A stretch of DNA of 64,000 bases from Symsagittifera roscoffensis (lineage: Eukaryota; Xenacoelomorpha; Acoela; Convolutidae): positions 55,823,175-55,887,174 of the forward strand of contig NC_087069.1 in the NCBI RefSeq assembly GCF_963678635.1, in the 5' to 3' direction. Below the pieces are notes generated by a model. The model was not told where the DNA came from. It searched no databases and saw only the letters and a list, made by a program, of their open reading frames with translations. A program made the translations under genes and the position numbers. How positions within the stretch are numbered: the stretch's first letter is position 1; every line of letters begins with the position of its first letter. Below, in pieces: positions 21,851 to 32,165 of the stretch.

Positions 21851-22572
21851 GACAAAAGACCATTGTCTTAATTGTTTATTTAACGACCCAATTCTAAATT
21901 GGAGCGTGCCATTTAAATTAAAGCCTTATTTCACTAATTCAGATATTTACTGATTTACTCTTAAAAGGACTATAAAATCTTGTTTTGAAAATCCACTCCT
22001 TTTTAAAGACTTGTCCAATTTTTCTCGATTTTTCATGCTCACTATTTTAAAAGGGCGGCGATTAATAACGTCTCTTTTAAATTTAACTTGAAACAAAATG
22101 GATAAATATTTAGCAGTCTTGCCGGCTGCACTGAAATTCTCCTTGCTTTGATTAAGCAGAAATGCACCTGCATAATGATGCATCAGAGAGAGTAATATGA
22201 ATTTTTAATCAGAAAAACTGAAAGCTGCGGTTTTCATCAAAGAGGAACAATTAAGTTAAAAATATTTGATTTGAAAAAATCAAATAAAAACTAGTTGAAA
22301 AATCCCTTATAGGAAAGGGAGAACAAAGGAGCAGGTGAAACCTGAATAATTAAACACTGAATCTGCCGCCGGTTTATGCTTACGAGCAAAAAGACTGGCC
22401 TGAAATCTTCAGTGTTTCATTTTGCTCAGTAAGCAGCAAGTTAGATCTTTTCAGTCAGACCTTTTCAAAATAAAAAATTTTTCTTTTCTGCCTTTACAAT
22501 AAAATTAAATTAGCCCTTTTTCACAAATAAAATAGAGAATAAACTCTCATTTAAAGTTCGATAAAATTATAA

Positions 22573-22731
22573 ATCGAGATACTCGAGATACCCACACCTA
22601 AGGAAGTCTGGACTACAATTACCCAAAGGACTAAAGACGATACTGACGACCAAACTAGAAGTGCCGAAGTGGACACAATCAAGGGCGACCCAAGAAATAC
22701 TAATCAGTCATCGACCTTAGTAAGAAGATAA
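22573..22731 (+). CDS. Possible coding fragment, 52 residues
   Basis: An open stretch without ATG encodes an acidic, hydrophilic peptide beginning IEILEIPTPKEVWTTI and ending RR-stop. Its composition is protein-like, unlike its surroundings. It may be a decayed exon or a retroelement fragment. Confidence 0.2.
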   Translation: MEILEIPTPKEVWTTITQRTKDDTDDQTRSAEVDTIKGDPRNTNQSSTLVRR

Positions 22732-22979
22732 AATATTGATGAACAAAATAAGATTAACTCAACCTCCCCTGATAGGTATATTTCTTTAAGCTGTTCGATT
22801 CGTTTATATAATCTAATAACCCTGTGCTTTGTATTTAACCAGCTAATTAATTCGTACCCTTTCTAACTACTGTTTCTACTCTAATATTTGTCAAGACAAC
22901 TTGACGATCTAAGGTGAGACTTATAACTTAGGATAAAATTACTAAGCATTCAACCAGCAATGAGCGCTTAGTAAATTAC

Positions 22980-23227
22980 AATAGATTTTATTGCAATTTT
23001 ATGGCGATTTCAGGGCGAAAAAAATAGATTTCGTTGAGATTATGTGGAGATAAAAAAGTATTTAGTGGAGTTATAAGGCAATATAATCTTCATGAAAATG
23101 ATCTATTTTCTTTCTATTATAACAGAAAATGTTGCTTAAATTGTTACACATAATCGCTTATAATGGCAACATTTTCCGCAATATTTTCTCAATATAATCT
23201 ATTTTTATCCGAGAAACTTCAGTGCGG
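22980..23227. repeat. Diverged MITE copy, right end at 23227
   Basis: The right edge ATCCGAGAAACTTCAGTG plus CGGG matches the inverted end of the MITE at 38998-39611. The inner part holds TATAATC/GATTATA-like motifs. Left end not found. Confidence 0.5.
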
Positions 23228-24397
23228 GAACTCAGCTAGAAAGCTTTTCGAAAACTTGAAAAAACAGATGATGAAAACTTGCTTTTGCCTGCAAATTTTC
23301 CTCAATTTTTAATTTGAAGCACTTATCATTTTTCCCGGGTCTGAATAAGTTGAGACACAAAAAAAAATCGAGAATACGATCGGCCATAGTCTGATCGTTT
23401 GCTGTCGGTCAATTTAAAAATTTCGTTGAAATTCGAAGTGAAAAATGTCTAAAAAGGCTGCCCTTAAAGCAGATAGGAACTTTTAAACTAAAAACTTAAG
23501 TGTGCGCTTCATTTTAAGTTTAAAAAGAAGCCACCGGCGGTCTTGGGCGCCTAAAATCTCATGAATTGTTATAATTTTAATGAAACAGGGCAACGACTTA
23601 CCATAATTGTGTTAGGAAAGCTTCGTTAGGGTAACATGTTACGCGTAAATAAGTTCGCTTAGATTGGCATGGTAGTTAAACTCGGATACAAGTGAAAAGT
23701 GTAACAAGTACACTTTGAACAGAAACGCATTCATATAAACACACCATACATATACAAATGCGACTGAATGAATGAGTAAAAATAGACACGTGAACACATT
23801 TGACTATTTTAGTTCACATAAGAGTAGAAACTGAAGTAAGAATAACCGCACGGTTAAGAGTGGTGTACGCATAGCCATTGCACGAACACACGTGCGTGGC
23901 TCAGGAAAGGGAATAGCATTTATAGGGGGAATATATTTGTTATACGCACGGACGATCTATTTGTGGAAAAGATACACAGAAAAAATCGGAGGACAAAAAT
24001 CAGATTATGAAAAAACGCACAATTGAATAATTGTAATTGTAGTGTATTATTTTGCCGCTAGACCCGGGTTGAGCTCACATTGAAAATTAGCAATAAAAAC
24101 AGAAAAAAAAGCGATTGCCTTATCGATGAATTATCAATGTTCATTGCCACAATAGCAAGTTTTATCGATGGATTATCGCTAATTTAGCGCTGGAAAAATT
24201 ATCAATTTTTTATCGTTGAATTATCGCTTATTTAGCGCTGGAAAAATTATCAATTTTTTTGCGATGAAACAGCAATAAATCACGGATGATGTAAAACGTT
24301 TATAACGCTCGGAACTTTGATTGAAAGTTGAATTAAATACGGAAAAAAACTGAAATAAACTAGACTTCACAAATGTACAATCAAAAATTCAATGAAG
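23228..24397. other. Non-coding left flank of element 1
   Basis: No gene. Contains a two-copy 48-bp tandem repeat at 24162-24260 (TTTAGCGCTGGAAAAATTAT) and CCCGGGTTGA at about 24064. Confidence 0.55.
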
Positions 24398-24401
24398 CGA
24401 A
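24398..24401. repeat. Target site duplication of element 1, left copy (CGAA)
   Basis: CGAA lies directly outside the left LTR; the same four bases follow the right LTR at 38334-38337. Four to six bases is normal for Ty3/gypsy elements. Confidence 0.85.
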
Positions 24402-24811
24402 TGAGTTAGGACCGATGTGGTTAACTCATAGAGTAATTTCGGATAGGGTACACCGTCTGCTCGTCACGCTATCTTATTTTCGGCCGGATAGATTCGTGCA
24501 ACTTCTTAGTCTAATACCGATCCTAATCTTACTCTTATACTATCTAGTCTCAGGTTGTTTAACTAGTCTCTGCTAGGCTCAATAGATCTAGGGTATACTG
24601 GTTTATTGCGGCTGCTGAAGTGCTCGGGAGAGTCCAACTAATTTCTAAGTTAAATTCAAATCTCTCTGGTGCTGAAATTACAAGTAACTTCAGCACTTAC
24701 AAATAAGTGGATTGTTAGTTAGATGGATCATGATTGGTTAATATTAAATACTTTACATTGGTAAAACATTTAATTTATCCAATCATAAAATGTAGTTTAG
24801 ATCAGGTTCCA
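24402..24811 (-). repeat. 3' LTR of element 1 (410 bp)
   Basis: Identical to 37924-38333 except one A/G. On the minus strand it carries a polyadenylation signal AATAAA (24602-24607), CCAAT motifs near its start, and a stem-loop with 8-bp arms GTGCTGAA/TTCAGCAC (24669-24696). The purine-rich stretch next to it on the internal side (GGATGGG, minus strand) is the likely polypurine tract. Confidence 0.92.
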
Positions 24812-26431
24812 CCCATCCGGGTTTTACAGAGTTTTTTAGAATAGTTCTTCTGCAATTCGAAGGATGGATGATGGACGTTTGTTTTTGGCGAACATCATAA
24901 TTTTCTTCCGTTTCCTCTTTTGTTAGGGAAGTTCCAGGAAGCTGGAGTTAGAGACATAAGACGTTGTGTTCTTCTTGTGACAACGACTAAGTCTTCGCAA
25001 CAAACTCAAATCTGATTTCAGAATGGTTGGCTATGTCAGGTTTTTCTGTTCTTCGTGGAGAACTTCTTTTGTGTCTGATCTAGCTTGGGAATGGCGTGGA
25101 GATTGTGCGTGGAGGGGATGCCTGGTTACTCGGATCTGTACGTATACTTGAACATCGAGGTGGTCATTGGTCTAGTTCAATGAAGTCCTTTTCTGCGAGG
25201 TCAAGTCGTACTCTAAATCCTTTGAGTTGTGATTGTGAGCGGCATATCGATTGTAGTTGGTCATTCTCTCTCGAGTGTAGTGGGGTCGTCTTGTCTTTTG
25301 ATGTTCGTCCTTGGTGTTGTATTCTGATCTATATATTGCATCATGTGATTTTACATTTTATAAAACTTTTATTAGTTTAATATTTTTTAATAATGATTTT
25401 AGTTAGTTGTTTTCACAAAAGCTTTTTGTTTTAGTTCGGTTATTTTGAAGAGTTACTCACCCTTGAGTAGCTCTTATTAAAAATAGAGGTGTGGTCACAA
25501 AGCGTGGATGTAGCGCGGTGGGTTAGGCCGGCTATAGAGCATGCTCAGGACGTCCTTCCTGGTGGGTTAGGCCAGGAGTGGGAGTATGATTTCATGCGGT
25601 TTTTGTGAGGGGTCCTGTTATGTGACAACGTTTTATGTTGGGTTTGTTGTGGTCTTACTTATGTCTTGTTGGTTATGTACTTTTTCCAAAAAGCAAATTG
25701 TTTGTGGTATGGGTTTGTCTTTCGACTTTTTTGTGTTTTATTATTTCTTTCTAAGACTTTGTAATAGTCTTCAAAAGAATAAATTATCCAGTTTTAAACT
25801 GGGTTAATCCGGTTTGGGTACCGTTGGTTTCCTTTTCTAAGTCATGCTGTTATTCTATGATTTGTGGTATTTAGTAAGCTGCGTTGGTTAGTTTTGTTTA
25901 GTATATGATTCCTTTCCAACCGGGTTAAAGGAAAATTTGAAACATGTTATTTTATGTTAGAGTTGTTGAGTGTGAAAACTTGAAACTGAAATTCATTATT
26001 TTAAACAATTCTTCGTGGGCGAGCTGTGCGAGTGTGGATAGAATTTCTGTGCGAATAAATGAAAATATCAAAAGGTTAGTACTGCATTTGCATTTTATTA
26101 ATTTACTGCATAGAATTTGGAAATTTACTGCTAGTTATGGGGGAATTTTAAGTTACAAATTTTCATCATAATTAGATTTACTGCTTGTGGGGAAAATTTT
26201 AGAAATGAATTTATTGCATTGGTATTAAATTTATAAATTTATAAGTGTAAGAGATTAATAGAATTTGTTGAAATCTGTTTGATGAAATTTGCGATCTTTA
26301 TTTGTTTTTTGTGGTTTTTGTAGGTGATCGTCGGATGAAGGCTAAAAATCTAAGGAAAACATGGATAAAGTATGGTGAGTTTTTTAATATTTTAATTAGT
26401 TAGTAATATTCATTTAATTCATACTTACCTG
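24812..26431 (-). other. 3' untranslated region of element 1
   Basis: No supported gene on either strand; the 60-95-codon plus-strand frames have no domain and are not conserved as protein in element 2. It holds a duplicated motif GTGGGTTAGGCC (about 25518 and 25562) that is conserved in element 2, and the intron signals listed separately. Confidence 0.6.
26350..26428 (-). other. Putative 79-nt intron directly after the orfE stop
   Basis: On the minus strand the stop TAA is followed by CAG|GTAAGTAT, a perfect 5' splice site, then a branch-point consensus TACTAAC (26399-26405) and TTTTCCTTAG as acceptor. The same three signals recur at the same place in element 2 (donor 45952, TACTAAC 45901-45907, acceptor TTTCTAG at 45868), despite divergence of the sequence between them. 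Splicing is inferred, not shown. Confidence 0.5.
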
Positions 26432-28232
26432 TTAGTCGTCGGGGAAAAAACCGTGGGGGAAGATGTCGTGAATTAGTTCTGAAGTTGTTAGTAGTTTAGC
26501 TAAGATGCGGATGATATTTTTAGTCTGAAGCAGTGGCCAAAGCAATTGAAGTGCCTTAATAGTGGTTAGTTCTTCAGTGCCTACTGCAAACTCATAAGGT
26601 GTGTTTTGGATTAAGTTATATAATTTGTGATTAAATTTAGTGTTGTGGATGAATTCTAAAATTGGGATTTCTATAGGTTGTACAAACTCGTGCGGGATAA
26701 GGAAGGGTCGGGATTCTTCGGCGTTGAAGGTCTTGGTGATGGGACAGAAGATGTACATTTGGGTTATGGGGTCATAATTACGAAGAATACCATGGAGGTT
26801 AGTGTCTTTAATACAATATGTGAAATTTAGGAAAAATGGTGAATTTGGAATTAATGAATTGAAAACGATGGTGTGGTTGTCTAGAGGGTGTGTGTAGGTC
26901 AAAGTGATTTTGGATGAAGCGATAATAACTATATGTGTGGGTTTGTTTAGTGCGCAACATAATATCGTGTGAGCAGTGTAAATCTCTTTCGTGTGGTGCA
27001 AGGAAATGAAAAGTTAGTGAAAATATTTGGAAGCGTTCTTTAAAACTTTCGTATGCTTGTGTGTCTGTTAGTGCTTCTGAAATAATGTGATCAAACTTTC
27101 GGTCGAAGATGTTTAGTGTGAATGTATATGGTGTCTTGATGAAAAATTTCTCGGTAATTTGTGGATTAGCGAAGCGATCGTCGTCTAAGAATTGATCTTG
27201 GTTAGCTCTGATGATGTTGTGATCATAGTATTCGAGTGTATATTCGTTAGCTCTAGGTGCAGTGTGTGTTTTTAGTGATTTTTTATATCCAACGTAAGTA
27301 AATTGTCTAGCGGTTAGTGGTGTAGTGAGTCGATATAGCATGTCCGTATTTCGCTCTATATCGATGTGAGTGTTAGATAAAGGTAAGCAAAGAGGGTTAG
27401 TAAAATGATAATATGAGGTCCAAGAGAGAGTGGGCATTAAAACGTATTCATCTACAAAGTTGCGTGTTTCGTTAGTGTCGTGGGGGGTGTTTAAGGTGTA
27501 TTGTGGGAATGAGGGTAAGGTGATGGCTAAAAATTCTTTTGTGTTAGTATGCTTGGGGTGGTTGATGTATTCACGGGCTGTTCCTGGTTTTGCTGGGAAA
27601 GGATGGTTGGGGAACTTTCTTTTAAAAGTGCGGTAAGCTCTATTAGTGTTGAGTGAAGATTCAGTTGATGTGGATGATGGTGCTAATGATTCAGTATAAT
27701 TTGAAGAGGGTGTAGGGGTAGGGGGGTTGGATGAATTTATTGTGGAGGAGATTTGGTTTATGGTTGGGGTATTAAGGTGGTAGGGTTGTTGTTGAAGGGT
27801 AATAAAATTATCTAGCTCTGGGGAGATTCGGGGGGTGTCTGGAGAATGAGATGATTGGTCAGAATGGTATGAGGAGTAGGTTGGGGTAACTTGGGAAGCA
27901 TAAGAGGGTGTGGGAGTGATTGGGTCAGGGTTATTGGATAATATGGGTTGAAAAGGGGGTTGAGAAAAATTAGAAGAGTTATGAAAATTATTGGATGGGG
28001 ATGGTTCTGAGTCGGCAAATTCATCGGGGGTTTCAATATTCGGGTTATTGAGTTGTGAGATGGAATATAAAACTGAGATGTGTGAATTAGTGTCGGAATT
28101 CATGCCTGATGTTACATTACTAGGTGAAAAATCGGGTGGCGGAAAAGCAAAAAGTGGTATTATTGGGATTGGAGAGGTAAGATTGGTTGGGTGGGAATTT
28201 GATCGGTGTAGTGATCCAAGTTGGCGGCTCAT
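26432..28232 (-). pseudogene. orfE, unknown accessory protein, frameshifted in element 1
   Basis: Starts with ATG 28230-28232, which overlaps the env-like stop as ATGA. The first 200 residues are Pro/Ser/Thr/Asn-rich; the rest (from about FLAITLPSFPQY) is well structured and conserved in three copies in the window, with motifs such as LPLSNTHIDIE, APHERDLHCSHD and KNIIRILAKLLTT, and ends in FPHGFFPDD. I recognise no family; no membrane segment or signal peptide is seen. Compared with both element 2 copies, element 1 lacks five bases at about 26830-26860, which shifts the frame after residue 474. The final 190 residues remain open in the other frame. Either this young element lost orfE late, or its product is supplied by others. 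Confidence 0.65.
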
Positions 28233-30847
28233 CGTGGGCTAAAAAAATGATTATTTTGAGACTGAAAAGCGGTGGTATGGGGTTGTTCAATAATTTGTTC
28301 ATAAGTATTATCATCTTGTGACTGGTGTGTCATTATATGTTGGATGGGACTTTGTGATGTATTGAGTCGAAAATTTGGATTATGTGTGATGGCTAAATTT
28401 CGAAAATTTCGTGGGACTAGGGATAGTGGATGGTTATTTGGTAGGGGTGGTAATTGTGGTGCCGTTGGCGTTATGTCTACATTGTTATGTTCTTCGTCGT
28501 ATGTATTTTGTCGTGTTGCTATTTTTGTGTTATATTCTTTTATTTGTGCGTCTAAAAGAATTTTGTTTATAGATGTAGAAAAGATTCCAAAAAATCCTGC
28601 AAAGAGTATGCGTGCTACGCTTGCTTGTCTGTTTACTTGTGTGTGTATAGCACATGTGTTGTAGATTCCTTTTAAAAGTGAGAAAAGAAATCCAATAAAG
28701 TTAAACATTGCGTATAAAATAGTCAATTTTTCTAAGATGTAGTAGGGCCATCCTAGAAAATCGAGGATCTCATTTTTGAGTGTAACAAAGCTAAAAATGT
28801 TAATTGGTGATATATCTTGGGGACGGTATTTTTCACCGTTTAGATATATGTAATCTTTAATGTCTTTAAAATATCCGCTATAGTCTTGCGTGTAGATATC
28901 GGCAAATCCTGCGGTTTCTGCAAGTTTGCGTAAATTTTGGTCTATTGATTGTCTTTGTATAGTGTCCATTTGTGTTAATAATTCTTGGAATTGTTGTGTT
29001 CTAATGTGATGTTGAATATCTGATTTTGAATAGATTCCTATTGATTGTAAGTCTATATTTGGGTTTCGAGCAATAGCGCGAATGCTTTCTGGTGAAAATT
29101 TTTTGAGTGATTGCATTAATGTGGGATATGGAGTGAGAAGATAATATTTATTTTCATCAGGGTTTAGTTGTACTACATTGTGGCTGTTTTCTGATCCACA
29201 TGGGACTGCGGTATCCCAGAAATAGGTTCTTCGTGAAAGTGTATCCACGAAATGTACTTTATTCTTATAAAAGATAGGGATTCTTTTATAACATCGTTTA
29301 TCTTCAAAAACGTATAGTGGTGATACTTTTTTAGTACAAGTATAAAACCATAAGATGTTTCCTTCATAGTCTAAAAAATTTGATCTATTTCCAGATAATA
29401 AGTATCCTGCATAGGGTATTTTTAATACTGCTAGTGCAAGTGATTGTAATATTTGTGTTCGTTCTAATTCGCATAGTTGGTGTAGTGTTTCTAATTCGGA
29501 GAGTGACATTTCTTGAAAAATTCGGCTAATTGTATAATCTAGTTTCATATCTAAATGAATATCATAGTGGATATTACCGAAATATGTAGTATTCATTAGT
29601 GATAATTCTTGTAAGCGTGTGCTTCTGGTGTCATGGGGTTTTAGATGTCCACCAGGTTGTCCGTTGCTTTTTTCAAAATTAACTGGTATATAGGATGTTC
29701 CTTCGTTTAGAGGATGACCTGTGGCATATGGGTCGATTTTTATTTTTCCAGTGGTCATGTCGAATCCTTTTTCGTATTCAACTAATATTTCAGAGTATTG
29801 TGTTCTGTGAAGTGGATTCCTGTATTTACATGCAAGTTCTGTTTCTTGATATATTTGAAAACGTGTCAATTTATTTTCTATATTGTCTATGTTTCTAAAA
29901 TTAGAACTTAGTTTTCGTGATGGATGGACTTGTTCATATGGAATTGATTGTATAAAATATTTTTCGTGAAATTTTATCATACGAGCGTGTATTTTTGCTA
30001 CTTGAAATGTTGTACATGTATCTTCGGGGAACCAAACAATTGTTGCTTGTGTTCTCGTTGTAGGGTCGCAATAACCTTGATCATTTTTACAAGGTAATCG
30101 GATTCCTTGATAGATCATTGTATTATCTGATAAATCTCGTGTTAGTTGTATTTTTTCGAGTTGTATTTTCCAATCAAAAAACATTATTTCTTGGTATCCT
30201 TTATTTTTTGTGTCTGCTTTGCAGTTTGATGGGTCATTTATACCAATGTGTGGTATCCAATGTTTATCGTGTAGGTCATAGGTTAATCGTCCGTGTGCGC
30301 CGTTATACGGGTATTTTTCGTCTAGTTTTATATGTCCTTGGTGTCTTTCAAGTTGTGATTGATGTACAGAGTCTGGAAAAACTTGAAAATTAACTAACTT
30401 TCTTTGGGAGTTTTTATTTCGTGTGATGTTTAGTCTAAGTAATTCATTTTTACAATCGTCGGGATTGAGATGTAAAAGACGTTCTATATTACTTTGATAG
30501 AATGATTCATGGTCAAGTCGGTTTTTGTTTCCGTTCGAGACTTGTGAACAATGTACTTTCTTTTCGGAAAATGTTGCTGTGAATTTATAACCTGTAACTG
30601 TTGTTGCTCGGGCTTTTGAATAGAGTGTTGCTATTACATCTGTGGTTTCTATAGCTTGTGGTTCTGTTTCACATTGTGATACTTGATTTATTGCATATTT
30701 ATGTAGTGTTTTTTGTTCATTTTCTTCACAATCGTAATGTGTTACTAATAAATCTTGTGGTCCTGTACGAGGAGAAGGGTTTATGTTTTGATTTGAGATT
30801 ACTAGAAAAAGGAGTTGGAGAAAAATTAATAATTTTAGAATATACAT
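28229..30847 (-). CDS. env: Envelope-like membrane glycoprotein, 872 aa
   Basis: An intact frame from ATG 30845-30847. Signal peptide at residues 1-18 (MYILKLLIFLQLLFLVIS), a large Cys-containing ectodomain with several N-glycosylation sites, then hydrophobic segments at about 703-728 (starting KLTILYAMFNFIGFLF) and 744-765, and a roughly 107-residue hydrophilic tail. The tail holds PTAPQLPPLP; PTAP is the ESCRT-recruiting late motif usually found in Gag proteins. Position after pol and topology fit an envelope glycoprotein. I cannot place it in a fusion class. A chuvirus/gB-like origin came to mind but is unproven. Its start overlaps the end of orfC by 13 nt and its stop overlaps the orfE start. 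Two damaged copies lie in element 2. Confidence 0.72.
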   Translation of the reverse strand: MYILKLLIFLQLLFLVISNQNINPSPRTGPQDLLVTHYDCEENEQKTLHKYAINQVSQCETEPQAIETTDVIATLYSKARATTVTGYKFTATFSEKKVHCSQVSNGNKNRLDHESFYQSNIERLLHLNPDDCKNELLRLNITRNKNSQRKLVNFQVFPDSVHQSQLERHQGHIKLDEKYPYNGAHGRLTYDLHDKHWIPHIGINDPSNCKADTKNKGYQEIMFFDWKIQLEKIQLTRDLSDNTMIYQGIRLPCKNDQGYCDPTTRTQATIVWFPEDTCTTFQVAKIHARMIKFHEKYFIQSIPYEQVHPSRKLSSNFRNIDNIENKLTRFQIYQETELACKYRNPLHRTQYSEILVEYEKGFDMTTGKIKIDPYATGHPLNEGTSYIPVNFEKSNGQPGGHLKPHDTRSTRLQELSLMNTTYFGNIHYDIHLDMKLDYTISRIFQEMSLSELETLHQLCELERTQILQSLALAVLKIPYAGYLLSGNRSNFLDYEGNILWFYTCTKKVSPLYVFEDKRCYKRIPIFYKNKVHFVDTLSRRTYFWDTAVPCGSENSHNVVQLNPDENKYYLLTPYPTLMQSLKKFSPESIRAIARNPNIDLQSIGIYSKSDIQHHIRTQQFQELLTQMDTIQRQSIDQNLRKLAETAGFADIYTQDYSGYFKDIKDYIYLNGEKYRPQDISPINIFSFVTLKNEILDFLGWPYYILEKLTILYAMFNFIGFLFSLLKGIYNTCAIHTQVNRQASVARILFAGFFGIFSTSINKILLDAQIKEYNTKIATRQNTYDEEHNNVDITPTAPQLPPLPNNHPLSLVPRNFRNLAITHNPNFRLNTSQSPIQHIMTHQSQDDNTYEQIIEQPHTTAFQSQNNHFFSPR

Positions 30848-31968
30848 GTGTATGATAATCCTGAGTATGGATTATAAAATGTAATGTAGCCAATTGTGTT
30901 TTTGGTATATCTGTCGTATTTGTATATTACTTCAGTAGTTATAAACGGTGGTGGTAGTGATTGAGCTGTTATGTTAGGTGGATTTAATGGGTAGGGATGT
31001 TGGGTAATATTATTTAACTTAACTGTGATTTCAAACTTTAATTGTAAACTGTTTTGTTGGATTATTTGAATATTGTGATCACGGATATCGTTGTGAATAT
31101 CTTGGCGATATTGTAATCTATTAAGTGCCCAGTTATGAAGGCGGTTACTTTCTTGATGTTGTCCAAATAGTGGTGGAGGTGCTGTAAATGTATTCCAATC
31201 TAGTCTTAAAGGAATATTTATTGATGATTGTTCTCTATATCTGGCGTCGAGATTATTTGGAAAATTTAAGGTAAAGGGTGGTGGTGAAAACTGGCTTATT
31301 GATGGTGTTGATGGTAGTGATAATGTTTCTGGTAGTGATGAGGATGTTGTTGTATCCGTAGAAATATCTATGGGGTCATTGACTAAATTTGGTTCACCTT
31401 GTGTAAATGAATGTGTAGTCCAATATGGGAATCGTGATGTTTGGTTTGTGGGGTTGAAAGGATTTTCACGTATTTGCTCAGATGTTGGTGTTGAACCTAA
31501 GTAATCTGATGGTAGGCTTGAGGTGCTACGTTGTGAAAGAAGCGTAGGGGTTTCTGGTAATATACCAATGGGGTTTTCTGGAGTGTTTTGTGATGGGGAT
31601 TGAGGTATATCAAAATGAACTCGGGGAGTTTGAAAATTTCTGTTTCGTCGAGGATGTATAATTTGTCTATTTATTTCGACTATATTTTGGTTTTGAATAG
31701 AATTTCTTATTCTATTTAGTTCTTGTGGTAGTGTTGGGTATAGGTTATATGTTGGTTCGCTTAAAGGTGCTTGTCGTTGAACTGGTTCTAGTGGTTCTGA
31801 TAAACGAGCATGTCGTTCTTCAAAAGTGTATGGATTGTCTTGAAAAGAAATTCGTGTAGATGTTTGAGGATTTTGAGTAGTTGAAGGTGGTGTTTGGTTA
31901 TCTTGGGATGATGTCGGTGAAGACTGATTCTGTGACTGTTGGGTAGCAATTTTTGATGGTTTTTTGAA
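30835..31968 (-). CDS. orfC, Met-free 377-aa frame without ATG, probable spliced exon
   Basis: Open from just after two stops (TAATAA, 31969-31974) to TAA 30835-30837. It contains no ATG and no Met codon. The first two thirds are rich in Pro, Ser, Thr, Gln and Asn; the last 130 residues (LFGQHQESNRLHNWALNRLQ, later PFITTEVIYKYDRY) look folded. The counterpart in element 2 (48460-49602) is also open throughout, also lacks ATG, and differs mostly at third codon positions. In element 2 the frame begins right after a canonical 3' splice site (T7-CACTAG). In element 1 that spot is altered by an indel, but other AGs exist at about 31935-31946. The start codon is probably supplied by an upstream exon. 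I recognise no family. Confidence 0.6.
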   Translation of the reverse strand, partial: FKKPSKIATQQSQNQSSPTSSQDNQTPPSTTQNPQTSTRISFQDNPYTFEERHARLSEPLEPVQRQAPLSEPTYNLYPTLPQELNRIRNSIQNQNIVEINRQIIHPRRNRNFQTPRVHFDIPQSPSQNTPENPIGILPETPTLLSQRSTSSLPSDYLGSTPTSEQIRENPFNPTNQTSRFPYWTTHSFTQGEPNLVNDPIDISTDTTTSSSLPETLSLPSTPSISQFSPPPFTLNFPNNLDARYREQSSINIPLRLDWNTFTAPPPLFGQHQESNRLHNWALNRLQYRQDIHNDIRDHNIQIIQQNSLQLKFEITVKLNNITQHPYPLNPPNITAQSLPPPFITTEVIYKYDRYTKNTIGYITFYNPYSGLSYTCIF

Positions 31969-31976
31969 TTATTACT

Positions 31977-32165
31977 TTAGTGAGAAATTTTGTGTTTATT
32001 ATAATATTCTTCCAAAAAAAGAATTAGAAGGACTGTTGCTAGGGCAAATGTGAGGATTGCTTTCTTTATACATTTACAGATGGTCAAAATGAGGGATGAT
32101 AAGAATGCTATGAAAATTACAAACAATAAAAAAATATCGGTTCTACTGAAAATTGTTCGTATCAT
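31977..32165 (-). CDS. orfB, 62-aa protein with two membrane segments
   Basis: ATG 32163-32165 overlaps the stop of orfA in the form ATGA. Two hydrophobic segments (IFLLFVIFIAFLSSLILTI and ILTFALATVLLILFL) are separated by a short basic-Cys loop CKCIKK. The residues CKCIKK, TFALAT and LEEYYNKHK are preserved in both element 2 copies, although those carry a one-base insertion near the start. A viroporin-like or fusogenic helper role would fit the topology, but that is a guess. AT-rich DNA readily yields hydrophobic frames, so confidence is moderate. Confidence 0.4.
   Translation of the reverse strand: MIRTIFSRTDIFLLFVIFIAFLSSLILTICKCIKKAILTFALATVLLILFLEEYYNKHKISH

Noticed and set aside
24402-24811. 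Plus-strand frame inside each LTR ending LVSGCLTSLC (also at 37924 and 43944)
   Set aside because: It recurs only because the LTR recurs. It has no own start in common (the upstream codons are flank sequence), no domain, and lies opposite the element's sense strand.
28344-28664. Plus-strand frames opposite env, orfC, orfE and pol (for example 28344-28664, 48632-49129, 52699-53028)
   Set aside because: They are shadows of minus-strand genes with clear domains or conservation.
31969-32165. orfB-orfC fusion by stop read-through or -1 frameshifting
   Set aside because: In element 1 the orfC frame has stops after the orfB stop, so there is no overlap for a shift. In element 2 the TAG fits a splice acceptor much better, though read-through is not excluded there.
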